From TH-plancto1 sp031431195 (GTDB lineage: Bacteria > Planctomycetota > Planctomycetia > Planctomycetales > Planctomycetaceae): a DNA stretch of 64,000 nucleotides. The translations under genes were made by a program, and so were the position numbers. Below are positions 44,811 to 53,068 of this stretch, piece after piece (position 1 is the first letter of the stretch; each line of letters starts with the position of its first letter). The stretch covers positions 24,579 through 88,578 of the forward strand of contig JANPCU010000130.1 in assembly GCA_031431195.1 (NCBI GenBank), written 5' to 3'. The notes under the pieces were generated by a model. It did no database searches. It had not been told where the DNA came from and saw only the letters and a program-made list of their open reading frames with translations.

Positions 44811-44901
44811 AGAGGGATGCAACCCGCCCGACCGTGATCCTTTCTCTGACTCCAGCTACACTAGCATCATCATCGTTCGTAGCGCCAACGGATCATCAAA
44901 C

Positions 44902-45804
44902 ATGTCGCGTCTCTCGTGGACACTCAGCCTGTTCTGTGTTTGTTCTTCTCTTTCAGCGGAAGAGATCAAGCACTCCTTCTTCATCGCGGGCCCGTCATTC
45001 ACCGGCATCATCGCCGAGGACAACACCGAGCAATGGAACTCCGGGAAGGCGGGTGCGCGGGATGGGTACGTCCTCCCCGGCGGCAACATTCTCATCGCTT
45101 GGTCCGATGAAGTGAAAGAGCTCACCCCCGATCAGAAGGTCATCTTCGCCTACAAACTCTCGGCAGAAAACAAAGAGATCGGCACAGCTGTGCGGCTCGA
45201 CAGTGGTCGTACACTGATTACGGAACTGGGATCGAAGCCCAGGCTGTTGGAGATCAACGCGGACGGGACCATTGCGGTCGAGTGCCCGCTGCAACCCGAG
45301 ACCGACAACGCCCACATGCAGACCCGCATGGCGCGCAAGCTGGCAAGTGGCAATTACCTCGTACCGCATCTATTGGCCTTCCAAGTGAAAGAGTACAAGC
45401 CATCGGGTGAAGTCGTTCGCTCGATCAAAACCGACTTGGACGAACTCGGTGGGCGTGCGGCGGAGAACTGGCCGTTCACCGCAATTCAATTGGCGAACGG
45501 CCGCGTCCTCGTGAACCTGACCCACGGCAATAAGACTGTCGAATTCGATGAGACCGGCAAGGTCGTCTGGCAGATCAGCAATGCTGACTTCCCAAACGAT
45601 CAGCCGTTCGCCGACCCTTGCGGCGGTCAGCGTCTTCCCAATGGCAACACCGTGATTTGCAGCTATGGTTCACAAGGCCGCATCAAGGTGTTCGAAGTCA
45701 CGCCCGAGAAGAAGATCGTCTGGACCTACACCGGCCCCCACCGGGCCCATGAGATTCAAGTCCTGACCACGAACGGTCAGCCGGTCTCTGAACTCCTGAA
45801 GTGA
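44902..45804 (+). CDS. Secreted beta-propeller protein (PQQ-like repeats)
   Basis: The N-terminus MSRLSWTLSLFCVCSSLSA is a signal peptide. The remaining ~280 residues are repeated four-strand blades with D/N-G turns, such as YVLPGGNILIAWSDEVKEL, AVRLDSGRTLITELG, RLLEINADGTIAVECPL, TAIQLANGRVLVNLTHG and QRLPNGNTVICSYG. This is a propeller resembling PQQ-repeat or arylsulfotransferase-type folds. No catalytic motif is evident, so binding or scaffolding is possible. Length is 300 residues. A family F repeat follows the stop. Confidence 0.8.
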   Translation: MSRLSWTLSLFCVCSSLSAEEIKHSFFIAGPSFTGIIAEDNTEQWNSGKAGARDGYVLPGGNILIAWSDEVKELTPDQKVIFAYKLSAENKEIGTAVRLDSGRTLITELGSKPRLLEINADGTIAVECPLQPETDNAHMQTRMARKLASGNYLVPHLLAFQVKEYKPSGEVVRSIKTDLDELGGRAAENWPFTAIQLANGRVLVNLTHGNKTVEFDETGKVVWQISNADFPNDQPFADPCGGQRLPNGNTVICSYGSQGRIKVFEVTPEKKIVWTYTGPHRAHEIQVLTTNGQPVSELLK

Positions 45805-45848
45805 GCTGGGAATCGGGAGCCAGCACTCCGCTGTTCCCGATGTCCACC

Positions 45849-45894
45849 TGCGAAACTCGCTCCGCTGCGAAGACTGCGCGTCGCAGCTAAACGC
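45849..45894. repeat. Family F repeat, copy 2
   Basis: GCTCCGCTGCGAAGACT then GCGTCGCAGCTAAAC is ~90% identical to the copy at 30159-30204. It lies ~45 bp after a stop and ~25 bp before the rfbC start. Confidence 0.65.
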
Positions 45895-45918
45895 CCGATT
45901 CCCGATTTCCGACTCTCC

Positions 45919-46461
45919 ATGAACATCCTCTCGACCGCACTCCCCGAAGTCGTCATCGTCGAACCGAAAGTCTTCGGCGATTCGCGAGGGTTCTTCTTCG
46001 AAGCGTTCCGCGCGGACAGTTTCGCAGCTGCCGGTTTGCCCTCGGTCTGGAGGCAGGACAACATCTCGCGCTCGCAGAAGAACGTATTGCGTGGTCTGCA
46101 CTTCCAGCTGACGCAGCCACAAGGCAAGCTCGTGCGGTGTCTGCGGGGAGCGATCTACGATGTGGCCGTCGACGTCCGTCGCAGCTCGCCGACGTTTGGG
46201 AAGTGGGTCGGGGTCGAGATTTCGGAGGAGAATCATCGGGCATTGTATGTCCCGGTGGGTTTCGCACATGGGTTCTGCGTCCTGTCGGACATCGCCGACG
46301 TGGAGTACAAATGCACCGACCTGTACGCTCCGCAGCATGAGCGATCGCTGCTCTGGAACGACCCGACGGTCGGCGTGCAGTGGCCATTGACTGGCGAGCC
46401 TACTCTTTCGCCGAAGGACTTGCTGGGGAAGCCGCTGGGGGAGTTGGAGTGCTATCTGTGA
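45919..46461 (+). CDS. rfbC: dTDP-4-dehydrorhamnose 3,5-epimerase
   Basis: The protein has 180 residues, the family length. It shows VVIVEPKVFGDSRGFFFEAF, the catalytic His in LRGLHFQL, KLVRCLRGAIYDVAVDVRRSS, YVPVGFAHGFCVLSD and WNDPTVGVQWP. RfbC epimerises the keto sugar during dTDP-L-rhamnose synthesis for surface polysaccharides. RfbA, RfbB and RfbD are not in the window, so the pathway genes are scattered. It follows a propeller gene with a repeat in between; no operon is evident. Confidence 0.95.
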   Translation: MNILSTALPEVVIVEPKVFGDSRGFFFEAFRADSFAAAGLPSVWRQDNISRSQKNVLRGLHFQLTQPQGKLVRCLRGAIYDVAVDVRRSSPTFGKWVGVEISEENHRALYVPVGFAHGFCVLSDIADVEYKCTDLYAPQHERSLLWNDPTVGVQWPLTGEPTLSPKDLLGKPLGELECYL

Positions 46462-46589
46462 GCGGTTGTCGGGGCGATTCCGGTCCTGATTTCATGCTAG
46501 AAGCAAGGGAGTTGACCCCGGCAGGGTCACAGCCAATAGCCGGTGGTTGAGCGAAGCGACACCACCGGAGGAAGGTCGCGGAATGGAAC

Positions 46590-46677
46590 CATCCCGGAGG
46601 GATGGCAGAGATCGACCGACTGTTACCGATGTGAGAATCCCCTCTGCAAGCCGCACATCTGGCATCCCTCCGGGATG
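46590..46677. repeat. Inverted repeat abutting the pdxA start, family K
   Basis: ATCCCGGAGGGATGGCAGA (46590-46608) and TCTGGCATCCCTCCGGGAT (46659-46677) are near-perfect complements. The right arm ends 2 nt before the pdxA ATG. A further CCGGTGG/CCACCGG hairpin lies at ~46538-46566. Folding in RNA would hide the ribosome-binding region, or the element is merely another dispersed repeat. Confidence 0.6.
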
Positions 46678-46679
46678 AC

Positions 46680-47729
46680 ATGGAGCATAACACATTGTCA
46701 AATCGACCCTCCCAGACTGGAACACCTCGACTCGCCCTGACGCTCGGCGATGTCGCCGGTGTCGGTCCCGAGGTCGTGGTGAAAAGCCTCACCAATTTGT
46801 TGCTGGATCAGGACTGGCGAACGGTCATTGTCGGTTGTCCGCAGCTCGTCCGTCGGTCGCTGTTACTGGTGGGGAGTCGGTGGGATGTCGTGGAGATCAA
46901 GCAGTGCGGCGACGCCTGGAGCCACAAAGGTCAACTCGCCGTCTGGAACCCGACGAGCGTCGCGGTGAATGAGGTGCCGATCGGAGTGGCCGACGCGCGG
47001 GCCGGGCAGGCAGCCTATGACTGGTTAGTGGCCGCCACGCGGGCGGCACTCGCGAAGGAGATCGACGCCATCGTCACCGCCCCGCTGAGCAAGCTCGGCC
47101 TGCACCGGGCGGGCATCCACTTTCCCGGACACACGGAAATCCTGGCTGCGGAGTGCCGAGTCCCCGAGGTGGCGATGATGCTCTATCTGCCACCGGGTGA
47201 GCCGCTGGTGCGTGGACACTCGCTCTCCATCGCGCATGCCACTCTGCACACTTCGATTGCCAGTGTTCCACGATTGCTGACGACGCAACGAATTCGCGAG
47301 ACGATTCAACTCATCGACCGCTTCTTAAAGCAACTCGGCGAGCCCTCTCGGATTGGCGTCTGTGCCCTCAATCCGCACGCCGGAGAGGAGGGTCTGTTCG
47401 GAGACGAAGAGGCCACCATCATCGCCCCGGCTGTAGCTGAGTCTCATCGCCTCGGGATCAACGTCGTCGGCCCGCGCCCCGCCGACTCCCTCATCAAGTC
47501 CGCCGTCGAGGGAGCCTTTAACGGCGTCGTCGCCATGTACCACGACCAGGGTCACATCGCCCTCAAACTCATCGGCTTCCACCGCGCCGTCAACGTCACT
47601 CTCGGCCTCCCCATCGTCCGCACCAGCCCCAGCCAGGGCACCGCTTACGACATCGCCTGGACCGGAAAGGCCGACCCCAGCGGGATGATCTCCGCCATCG
47701 AAACGGCTGTGCGACTGGTCAGTTCGTAG
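46680..47729 (+). CDS. pdxA: 4-hydroxythreonine-4-phosphate dehydrogenase
   Basis: The protein has 349 residues from the ATG at 46680. It has RLALTLGDVAGVGPEVVVKS, DAIVTAPLSKLGLHRAGIHF with the PGHTEILA metal motif, MYHDQGHIALK (His-Asp-Gln-Gly-His) and the end VRTSPSQGTAYDIAWTGKADP. PdxA oxidises 4-phosphohydroxythreonine in vitamin B6 synthesis. The change of the usual GDPAGIGPE to GDVAGVGPE is conservative. It follows the family K repeat and precedes a ceramidase-like gene with a 100-nt gap, so co-transcription is possible. Confidence 0.95.
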   Translation: MEHNTLSNRPSQTGTPRLALTLGDVAGVGPEVVVKSLTNLLLDQDWRTVIVGCPQLVRRSLLLVGSRWDVVEIKQCGDAWSHKGQLAVWNPTSVAVNEVPIGVADARAGQAAYDWLVAATRAALAKEIDAIVTAPLSKLGLHRAGIHFPGHTEILAAECRVPEVAMMLYLPPGEPLVRGHSLSIAHATLHTSIASVPRLLTTQRIRETIQLIDRFLKQLGEPSRIGVCALNPHAGEEGLFGDEEATIIAPAVAESHRLGINVVGPRPADSLIKSAVEGAFNGVVAMYHDQGHIALKLIGFHRAVNVTLGLPIVRTSPSQGTAYDIAWTGKADPSGMISAIETAVRLVSS

Positions 47730-47828
47730 AATCCAAAGTATTCCGTCCGACCAGACATACTTCCATATTTTATCGGCTGCGGGATCGATACGATCAAAGT
47801 GTACTTGTCCACCTGTGGAGTCCGATTG

Positions 47829-49343
47829 ATGCGTATTCGACAATTTATGTTTTGCTGTGTGTTGACCGTGCTGGCTTTGTTGACGGGACCTCGCATGTCG
47901 ATGAGCGCCGCCCCGCTTCGCGCCGGGGCCGCCACGGTCGACATCACCGACCTCGACGCGGGTCCGGTCAACGACCCGCCGTATGTGAAGGCGCTGGTCC
48001 TCCAGCACGACCAGACCACAGCTGTCATCATCACGATCGATGCGGTGTCGATTGGCATGATCGGGACGATCCCCAATGACTTCATGGAGAAGATTCGCGG
48101 ACCATTGCAGAAGGATCTGGGCATTCCGCCGGGCAGCTTGCTCGTCAACACCAGCCACTGTCATGCAAAGATCTGCAAGGAGATCGACGAGCGCACGGTG
48201 CAGTGCGTGAAGGCAGCGTACGCCAAGCTGGAGCCTGTGCGGGTCGGGGTCGGCACCGGGCGCGAAGACCGCGTCTCGGAGAATCGCCGACTGAAGCTCA
48301 AGAGCGGCCAGACCGCCGATGTCCGGCATGCCTACTCGCTGCCGCCTGATGACGAGGTCGCCGAGGTCGGGCCCATCGATCCCGAGATCGGCATCCTGCG
48401 GCTCGACCGGCTGGATGGCACCACGCTGGCAGTCGTCTACAACTTCGCCGTCCACCCGATTCAGCAAGTCCCCAGCGGCGGCAACACAGCGGATCTCTCG
48501 GGCTTCGCCTCCGAGGTGATCGAAGACAGCTTCGGTCCCCACACGACCGCCCTGTTCATTCAAGGCTGCGGCGGAGACATCAACCCGGTGCTGTATAAGG
48601 ATGTCTCGCATCCCCGCAATGCCGAGACCTTGGGGAGCCTCCTCGGCATTAGCGCGATGCGCGGGGCCAAGAAGATTCAATCTGCCGAAGCCACCAACCT
48701 CAAGATTGTCAGTGAGACGATCGAGCTGCCACGAGCGGACTTCGCCGAGCGGATCGACCTGCTGAAGGCGGAGCGAGAGAAGCTGGTTACTTCGCTCGGG
48801 GGAACGAGTCAGAACCTCAAGACGTTCCTGCCACTGGCCATCGGCCACGGGCTCTCGAAGGACTTCCCGTCCTACTACTCGCATCGGTATCTCAACGACC
48901 GCCAGCTAGGCCGCGCCGATTACGACCGCCTCGATGCCGAGAACCAGCGGAACATGGCCGCGTACCTGTCGAACATCCACACGATGGAAGAGATCACCCG
49001 CGTGCAGACGAACATCCGGCTGCTCGAGATGCACCAGGCTCAAAACGTGGCTGCGGGAAAGCGAACGCTGGATGTCGAGTTGGTCGGCCTGCGGCTCGGT
49101 GACTTCCACATGCTCACGTTTCCCGGCGAGCTAACGGTCGAGATTGGGCTGAACCTGAAAAAGGCCGACCCGCACGAGAACACTTTCATTGCGGGCTACA
49201 CCAACGGTTACATCTACTACGCCCCGACCGCCGAACAACTCCGCAATCCCGGTGCCGCGCAAGAGGACTGCGATACGCTGTTGGCACCGGAGTGGCAGGA
49301 ACTGTTTGAGACGCAGGCGTTGGAGATGCTCAAGGGGTTGTAG
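47829..49343 (+). CDS. Exported neutral/alkaline ceramidase-like protein (N-terminal domain)
   Basis: The ATG at 47829 opens a signal peptide (MRIRQFMFCCVLTVLALLTG); an ATG-free start at 47799 is less likely. The mature protein starts with LRAGAATVDITD, then VNTSHCHAK (metal-binding His), NFAVHPIQQVP, LFIQGCGGDINPV and MLTFPGELTVEIG. These are marks of the neutral ceramidase-like N-terminal domain. Length is 504 residues, without the C-terminal Ig-like domain of true ceramidases. Relatives in planctomycetes are widespread; the substrate is not known to be ceramide. A perfect terminator hairpin follows. Confidence 0.87.
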   Translation: MRIRQFMFCCVLTVLALLTGPRMSMSAAPLRAGAATVDITDLDAGPVNDPPYVKALVLQHDQTTAVIITIDAVSIGMIGTIPNDFMEKIRGPLQKDLGIPPGSLLVNTSHCHAKICKEIDERTVQCVKAAYAKLEPVRVGVGTGREDRVSENRRLKLKSGQTADVRHAYSLPPDDEVAEVGPIDPEIGILRLDRLDGTTLAVVYNFAVHPIQQVPSGGNTADLSGFASEVIEDSFGPHTTALFIQGCGGDINPVLYKDVSHPRNAETLGSLLGISAMRGAKKIQSAEATNLKIVSETIELPRADFAERIDLLKAEREKLVTSLGGTSQNLKTFLPLAIGHGLSKDFPSYYSHRYLNDRQLGRADYDRLDAENQRNMAAYLSNIHTMEEITRVQTNIRLLEMHQAQNVAAGKRTLDVELVGLRLGDFHMLTFPGELTVEIGLNLKKADPHENTFIAGYTNGYIYYAPTAEQLRNPGAAQEDCDTLLAPEWQELFETQALEMLKGL

Positions 49344-49351
49344 AAATCGTC

Positions 49352-49382
49352 AAGCCCAGGGGTCGCAACCCCTGGGCTTTCG
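49352..49382. terminator. 12-bp stem hairpin between convergent genes
   Basis: AAGCCCAGGGGT and ACCCCTGGGCTT pair perfectly around a CGCA tetraloop, followed by TCG on the plus strand. It lies between the ceramidase-like gene (plus) and the degenerate HD-GYP gene (minus) and can stop transcription from both sides. Confidence 0.75.
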
Positions 49383-49416
49383 TATTCCGGATCACAGTTG
49401 ATGGAGTCGTCTGACT

Positions 49417-50364
49417 CTATCGACGAACGACCTCTAGCGAATGACCGCGACGGGTTTCCGTCGAAGCCGTGGCACCAACAACCTCGGACAGGGCATGCAG
49501 CACGGCGGGGTGGTAGGTCGCTCCGACATCGGTCATGAGTTCCGCGATGACATACTCGGGAGCGTCACCGGTTTCTTCCTGGGTCCGGCAATAAGCACGG
49601 ACCACCTGAATGATTCGGCTGCCAAAGGGAGCCGTGTCGCACACGTTCAGATGAGACATGGAAGGCGCGACCAGCGGGAAGGCACCCGACAGGACTTCGC
49701 CCAGCGACCGGACCAACTCGGGTCCGGAGACCGTCCGCTGCTCGTCGCCCGAGGTCTTCAGTTCACCCACGGCTCGCCTCACGATGCGGGCCGTAATCTC
49801 GACATTCTCCATATCGGCCAGCACAGCTGCGACCCGGATGTTATCGATTTCACGAGGTTCGAGTCGCAACTTGAGAGCGACCTGTTCACACAACCGAGCG
49901 ATGCGTTGCGAGCGATGTTCCAGCTGGGGGTTCACGCTTTGCAGGTAGCGGGAGAGCAGTTCCACGACGCCGACTTGGGCTTCGCGGGCTTCGGAAGCCT
50001 TGTCGACCAGATCGTCTTTCAGAGTGCCGACCACGATCGCAGTCAGCCCGAGAATGGCGGCCCAGACCGTCAAAGTGAGACTCACGATCACTGGCGAATT
50101 CGTGGACGCGAAGCCTTGAATGTCTCCCGAGATCAACATCCCGGCGGTGATCGCCGAGAGAAGTGCCAAGGCTCCCGCGCGGTAGCGTCCGAGGAAGAAC
50201 CCGGCCAGCACGATCGGAAGAAAGTACAAGTTCAGCACCGCCACCTTGGCAGCTGGCAGCGAGGTCAGCAGGCTCGAGCATCCCAGCACGATCGCTGTGA
50301 GGAAGACTTCGAGAAAGTGCTCGCGACAGAATTCGGAAAACTTCGTCCAGTGGGCTGAGGTCAT
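49417..50364 (-). CDS. Membrane protein with a catalytically dead HD-GYP-like domain
   Basis: Four or five TM segments fill residues ~14-120 (EVFLTAIVLGCSSLLTSL, VAVLNLYFLPIVLAGFFLG, ALALLSAITAGMLISG, VIVSLTLTVWAAILGLTAIV). The cytoplasmic part aligns by pattern with HD-GYP: HRSQRIARLCEQVALKLRL, then AAVLADMENVEITARIVRR where the canonical chain has LHDIGKVGIP, and PFGSRIIQVVRAY then TYHPAVLHALSEV at the end. The HD pair (only the first-helix His remains), the HHE and the GYP motifs are all lost. It should not hydrolyse c-di-GMP but may bind or regulate the next protein. The start is 2 nt from the stop of the canonical HD-GYP gene, so they form an operon. Confidence 0.8.
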   Translation of the reverse strand: MTSAHWTKFSEFCREHFLEVFLTAIVLGCSSLLTSLPAAKVAVLNLYFLPIVLAGFFLGRYRAGALALLSAITAGMLISGDIQGFASTNSPVIVSLTLTVWAAILGLTAIVVGTLKDDLVDKASEAREAQVGVVELLSRYLQSVNPQLEHRSQRIARLCEQVALKLRLEPREIDNIRVAAVLADMENVEITARIVRRAVGELKTSGDEQRTVSGPELVRSLGEVLSGAFPLVAPSMSHLNVCDTAPFGSRIIQVVRAYCRTQEETGDAPEYVIAELMTDVGATYHPAVLHALSEVVGATASTETRRGHSLEVVRR

Positions 50365-50366
50365 GA

Positions 50367-51437
50367 TTACCCTGCGTGGTTGATGACAGTGGATGTGGGG
50401 GGGGTGGCTCGTGTGGCGTGATTGCCCGTCAGGGATTCGATCAGGTTTCCGGTCTCTTCGGAGATGAGGTCTTCGGATCGATCATCGAAGGTGTTTCCGG
50501 AAAGCGGGCCTTCTTCATCCGGGGCTCGGAGCGAGATGGCGATCTCTTCGAATTGCGGTGCGATCGAGAGGAAGATCTCGACCAGTTCGGGGTCAAAATG
50601 GCAACCGGACCCCTGACGAATTTTCTCCACGGACACTTCGTGCGAGTAGGGATCCTTGTAGACGCGACGACTGGTCAAGGCGTCGTACACATCGGCGATC
50701 ATCACGATGCGCGCCGACAGGGGAATCTCTTCGCTACGAATCCCGAAGGGATATCCCGTCCCGTCCCAGCGTTCGTGATGGTAGAGCGCGATCTCGCGGG
50801 CCTGGTACAGGAAGGTCGACTCTCCGAGTCGTCGCTGAATCTGCTCGATGCAGTCCGCCCCAATCCTCGCATGGGTTCGCATGATTGCGAGCTCAACTTC
50901 ACTGAGGGGGCCGGGTTTGAGTAGCACATGATCTGGAATGCCGACCTTGCCGATATCGTGGAGGGCGGAATTGATTCCGATCGACTGAACGAACGACACC
51001 GAAACGGCATCCCGGTACTTGGGGTGTCGGCGAATCGCCGACGACAGACGAGTGGAGTAGGCTGCGATGCGTTCGAGGTGGTGCCCCGTCTCCGGATCGC
51101 GGGACTCAGCCAGCTTCGCCAAACCGAAAATCACGGCATCCCGGGTGCGAATCACCTCTTGGGCGCGCTGATAAACCTCGTCCCGCGACTGGACTTCCTG
51201 AACCTGATGTCGCCCGAGTAACCGGCCGATCAGAATCCAGGCCACCGCAGCCTGCAGCCCGAGCGTCCAGACAAAGATGTTGGCTCCCAGGATGATGGAT
51301 TCCTGCGTAATCTCAACGCCTGATGTCGCGGTCTTGGCCAGGACCATCTGCTGGCGAGTGTGTACGACCAGACCGGCTGCGAGGCAGGCGGCCTGAGCGA
51401 TTAGCAGCATCAGGAGAAAGCGAGTTTTGCTTTGCAT
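50367..51437 (-). CDS. Membrane-anchored HD-GYP phosphodiesterase
   Basis: The protein has 356 residues. Two TM segments (FLLMLLIAQAACLAAGLVVH; NIFVWTLGLQAAVAWILIG) are joined by a short periplasmic loop, then a coiled linker (VQSRDEVYQRAQEVIRTRDA). The HD-GYP domain is complete: LESRDPETGHHLERI-type start, SALHDIGKVGIPD (His160-Asp161), THARIGADCIEQI, YHHERWDGTGYP and VYDALTSRR. Such enzymes hydrolyse c-di-GMP. Immediately downstream, 2 nt away, lies a paralogue-like membrane protein without catalytic residues. The acidic, Thr/Ser-rich tail (residues ~310-356) is probably disordered. Confidence 0.92.
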   Translation of the reverse strand: MQSKTRFLLMLLIAQAACLAAGLVVHTRQQMVLAKTATSGVEITQESIILGANIFVWTLGLQAAVAWILIGRLLGRHQVQEVQSRDEVYQRAQEVIRTRDAVIFGLAKLAESRDPETGHHLERIAAYSTRLSSAIRRHPKYRDAVSVSFVQSIGINSALHDIGKVGIPDHVLLKPGPLSEVELAIMRTHARIGADCIEQIQRRLGESTFLYQAREIALYHHERWDGTGYPFGIRSEEIPLSARIVMIADVYDALTSRRVYKDPYSHEVSVEKIRQGSGCHFDPELVEIFLSIAPQFEEIAISLRAPDEEGPLSGNTFDDRSEDLISEETGNLIESLTGNHATRATPPTSTVINHAG

Positions 51438-51772
51438 GGTGACTCAGGGGTGGTGTTGGGCCCGACAACTCTCAACCCTAGGTTATGCCGTGGGGACATT
51501 TCGGAGATGTCCTCTTTATTCAACATTCGCTGCCCGGCCACTCCCGATTGGCGGGAATAGTCCGGTATTTTTGAATCTATCGTCCGTATCAGTGATTCCT
51601 GAAGTGCAGGAGGCACCGCTTTTTGAGAGGCGACACGAGGTGCGGATCGTGGCCAGTGCTTCGTCCAGGCTCTGTGATAAGGTTGAGGTAGGTCCCCTTG
51701 GAAGGGCGAAGCTCCTGCTGAGCCGCGAGTTGGAGACGACGTTTAGACTTCTCGCGGGGAGAACTGAGAAAT

Positions 51773-51846
51773 TTCGTAGGACGGACGTCCTCGTCCGTCC
51801 GGGAGGAAAGCCTGGAAGAGCGACGGACGAGGACGTCCGTCGTACG
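51773..51846. repeat. Inverted repeat 'GGACGGACGTCCTCGTCCGTC', family H
   Basis: The left arm around 51773-51799 and the right arm 51822-51846 match at 24 of 25 positions; each contains the internal palindrome GGACGTCC. It occupies part of the ~510-bp gap upstream of the HD-GYP gene and downstream of the Dabb gene. The remainder of this gap shows no coding signal that I trust. Confidence 0.75.
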
Positions 51847-51946
51847 TCTCAATCCGTCCCGAGTGAAGTGTACTCGCCAGAGCGGCTCGGCAGGAACTTC
51901 GTCCTTCCCCGGGAGGCGATCCCCTGCGGTGAGCGTTGACGAGGCG

Positions 51947-52252
51947 CTAGCTGACCCACGAGTCGAACACACGCACGTTTCGCCAGTTGGACTTGTACTG
52001 TTCAATGAAGGTCAAGTGATCCGGGGCGACCTGATACAAATCGTGCGCGGCCTTGTCCGTGAACACGACATGCAAGGCAACCTGATACATCCGGTCATTG
52101 ACTGGGCGGGCGAACTCGTTCCCGACCGTTCCCGCTGCAAAGAAAACCACGCCGGGATGCACTTTCAAATACTGTTGGCAGGCGTCCACGAGGGCTGTGA
52201 CTTTGGCAGCAGAAGCATCTTCGAGAGTGAAGAAGACATTGTGAGCGAGCAC
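51947..52252 (-). CDS. Dabb (stress-responsive A/B barrel) protein
   Basis: I choose the GTG at 52252 because it gives VLAHNVFFTLEDASAAKVTA, the standard start of this family, and a normal ~101 residues. The frame upstream (to 52327) reads like leader. The core holds the conserved YLKVHPGVVFFAAG, NEFARPVNDRMYQVALHVVF and HDLYQVAPDHLTFIEQYK. The dimeric barrel fold is found in stress proteins and some cyclases or monooxygenases; the function here is unknown. It is the last gene of the frr-gspE-like-cvpA string, after a ~100-nt gap. Confidence 0.85.
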   Translation of the reverse strand: MLAHNVFFTLEDASAAKVTALVDACQQYLKVHPGVVFFAAGTVGNEFARPVNDRMYQVALHVVFTDKAAHDLYQVAPDHLTFIEQYKSNWRNVRVFDSWVS

Positions 52253-52352
52253 GTGAGGAGTCCTATGAAGGGAATCGGGAGTGAGGTGAGGAGAATAAGG
52301 AATGGCGACTTGTCCCTCAACGCTCAACCCTCATCTCTCAACGTTCTTCATG

Positions 52353-53066
52353 TCAGAAGCCAGAGCCGCCGCTCGTTCCGGGCGCGACCGTGGGGGGCGG
52401 ACCAGAGGTCGGGGGGCCGGAGGTCGCCGCAGGACCGGCTGAACCCGCATCCGAGCCCGCGTACAGCTCGCGCCGTTGGGCATAGCGAATGGGGAACGAT
52501 GACCAGACCTTTGGAAGGTCCTTCGATTCCTCATAAATCTTGAATTCCGCTCCGTCGAAGATCGGCCCGTTGGCCCCCGCTCGCATCACCCGCTCACTGA
52601 CATACTGCGTGAAGCCCAGCCACTGCCGATCAGGGGCCACGGAATCAAACAAGTTGTTCCGCTCCGGACGGAACCCGATGAACTCCCGTCCCAGCGGCGC
52701 GACGTGCATTGCCGTCAGTAAGATGGCGACCATGGCATACCCCGCCGCCGCTCCGAGCAGCCAGCGAGACTCGTACATCAGCCCGGCCACCTCCAGCGTG
52801 GTCGGCATAATCCGTTCTGTCGCTTCTCTCAGGCCCCACACACCCAACGAAAACAGGCCGAGGAAAGCGATAATGTCCCAGCGGTGTTGCCACTCGTAGG
52901 AACCCAATATCCCCTGCATCATCTCAGCTGCAGGTTCAAACAGATTCATTGCCAGCAGACCGGACAGCACGATACTGATGAGGACCAGGGCGGCCCCATA
53001 CGGCCCCTCTCCCGCCACGGCCCAAGTGACACCTGCGAAGATCAAGATGAGGATGAGGTCAATCAT
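52353..53066 (-). CDS. CvpA-family membrane protein
   Basis: The protein has 237 residues with four hydrophobic segments within the first ~125 (IDLILILIFAGVTWAVA; ALVLISIVLSGLLAMNLF; WDIIAFLGLFSLGVWGLRE; RWLLGAAAGYAMVAILLTAM). This is the CvpA layout. A soluble tail of ~110 residues ends in a Pro/Gly/Ser-rich stretch. CvpA proteins support colicin V export or envelope integrity in E. coli; the role here is unknown. The start is 2 nt after the stop of the GspE-like ATPase gene, so the two are translated together. Confidence 0.75.
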   Translation of the reverse strand: MIDLILILIFAGVTWAVAGEGPYGAALVLISIVLSGLLAMNLFEPAAEMMQGILGSYEWQHRWDIIAFLGLFSLGVWGLREATERIMPTTLEVAGLMYESRWLLGAAAGYAMVAILLTAMHVAPLGREFIGFRPERNNLFDSVAPDRQWLGFTQYVSERVMRAGANGPIFDGAEFKIYEESKDLPKVWSSFPIRYAQRRELYAGSDAGSAGPAATSGPPTSGPPPTVAPGTSGGSGF

Positions 53067-53068
53067 GG

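Noticed and set aside
47325..48884. Minus-strand open frame of 519 codons across pdxA and the ceramidase-like gene
   Set aside because: It runs over two genes with clear families on the other strand; its length comes from the GC-rich antisense frame.
51427..51939. Plus-strand open frame of 170 codons in the gap upstream of the HD-GYP gene
   Set aside because: It includes the family H inverted repeat and shows no coding bias or domain.
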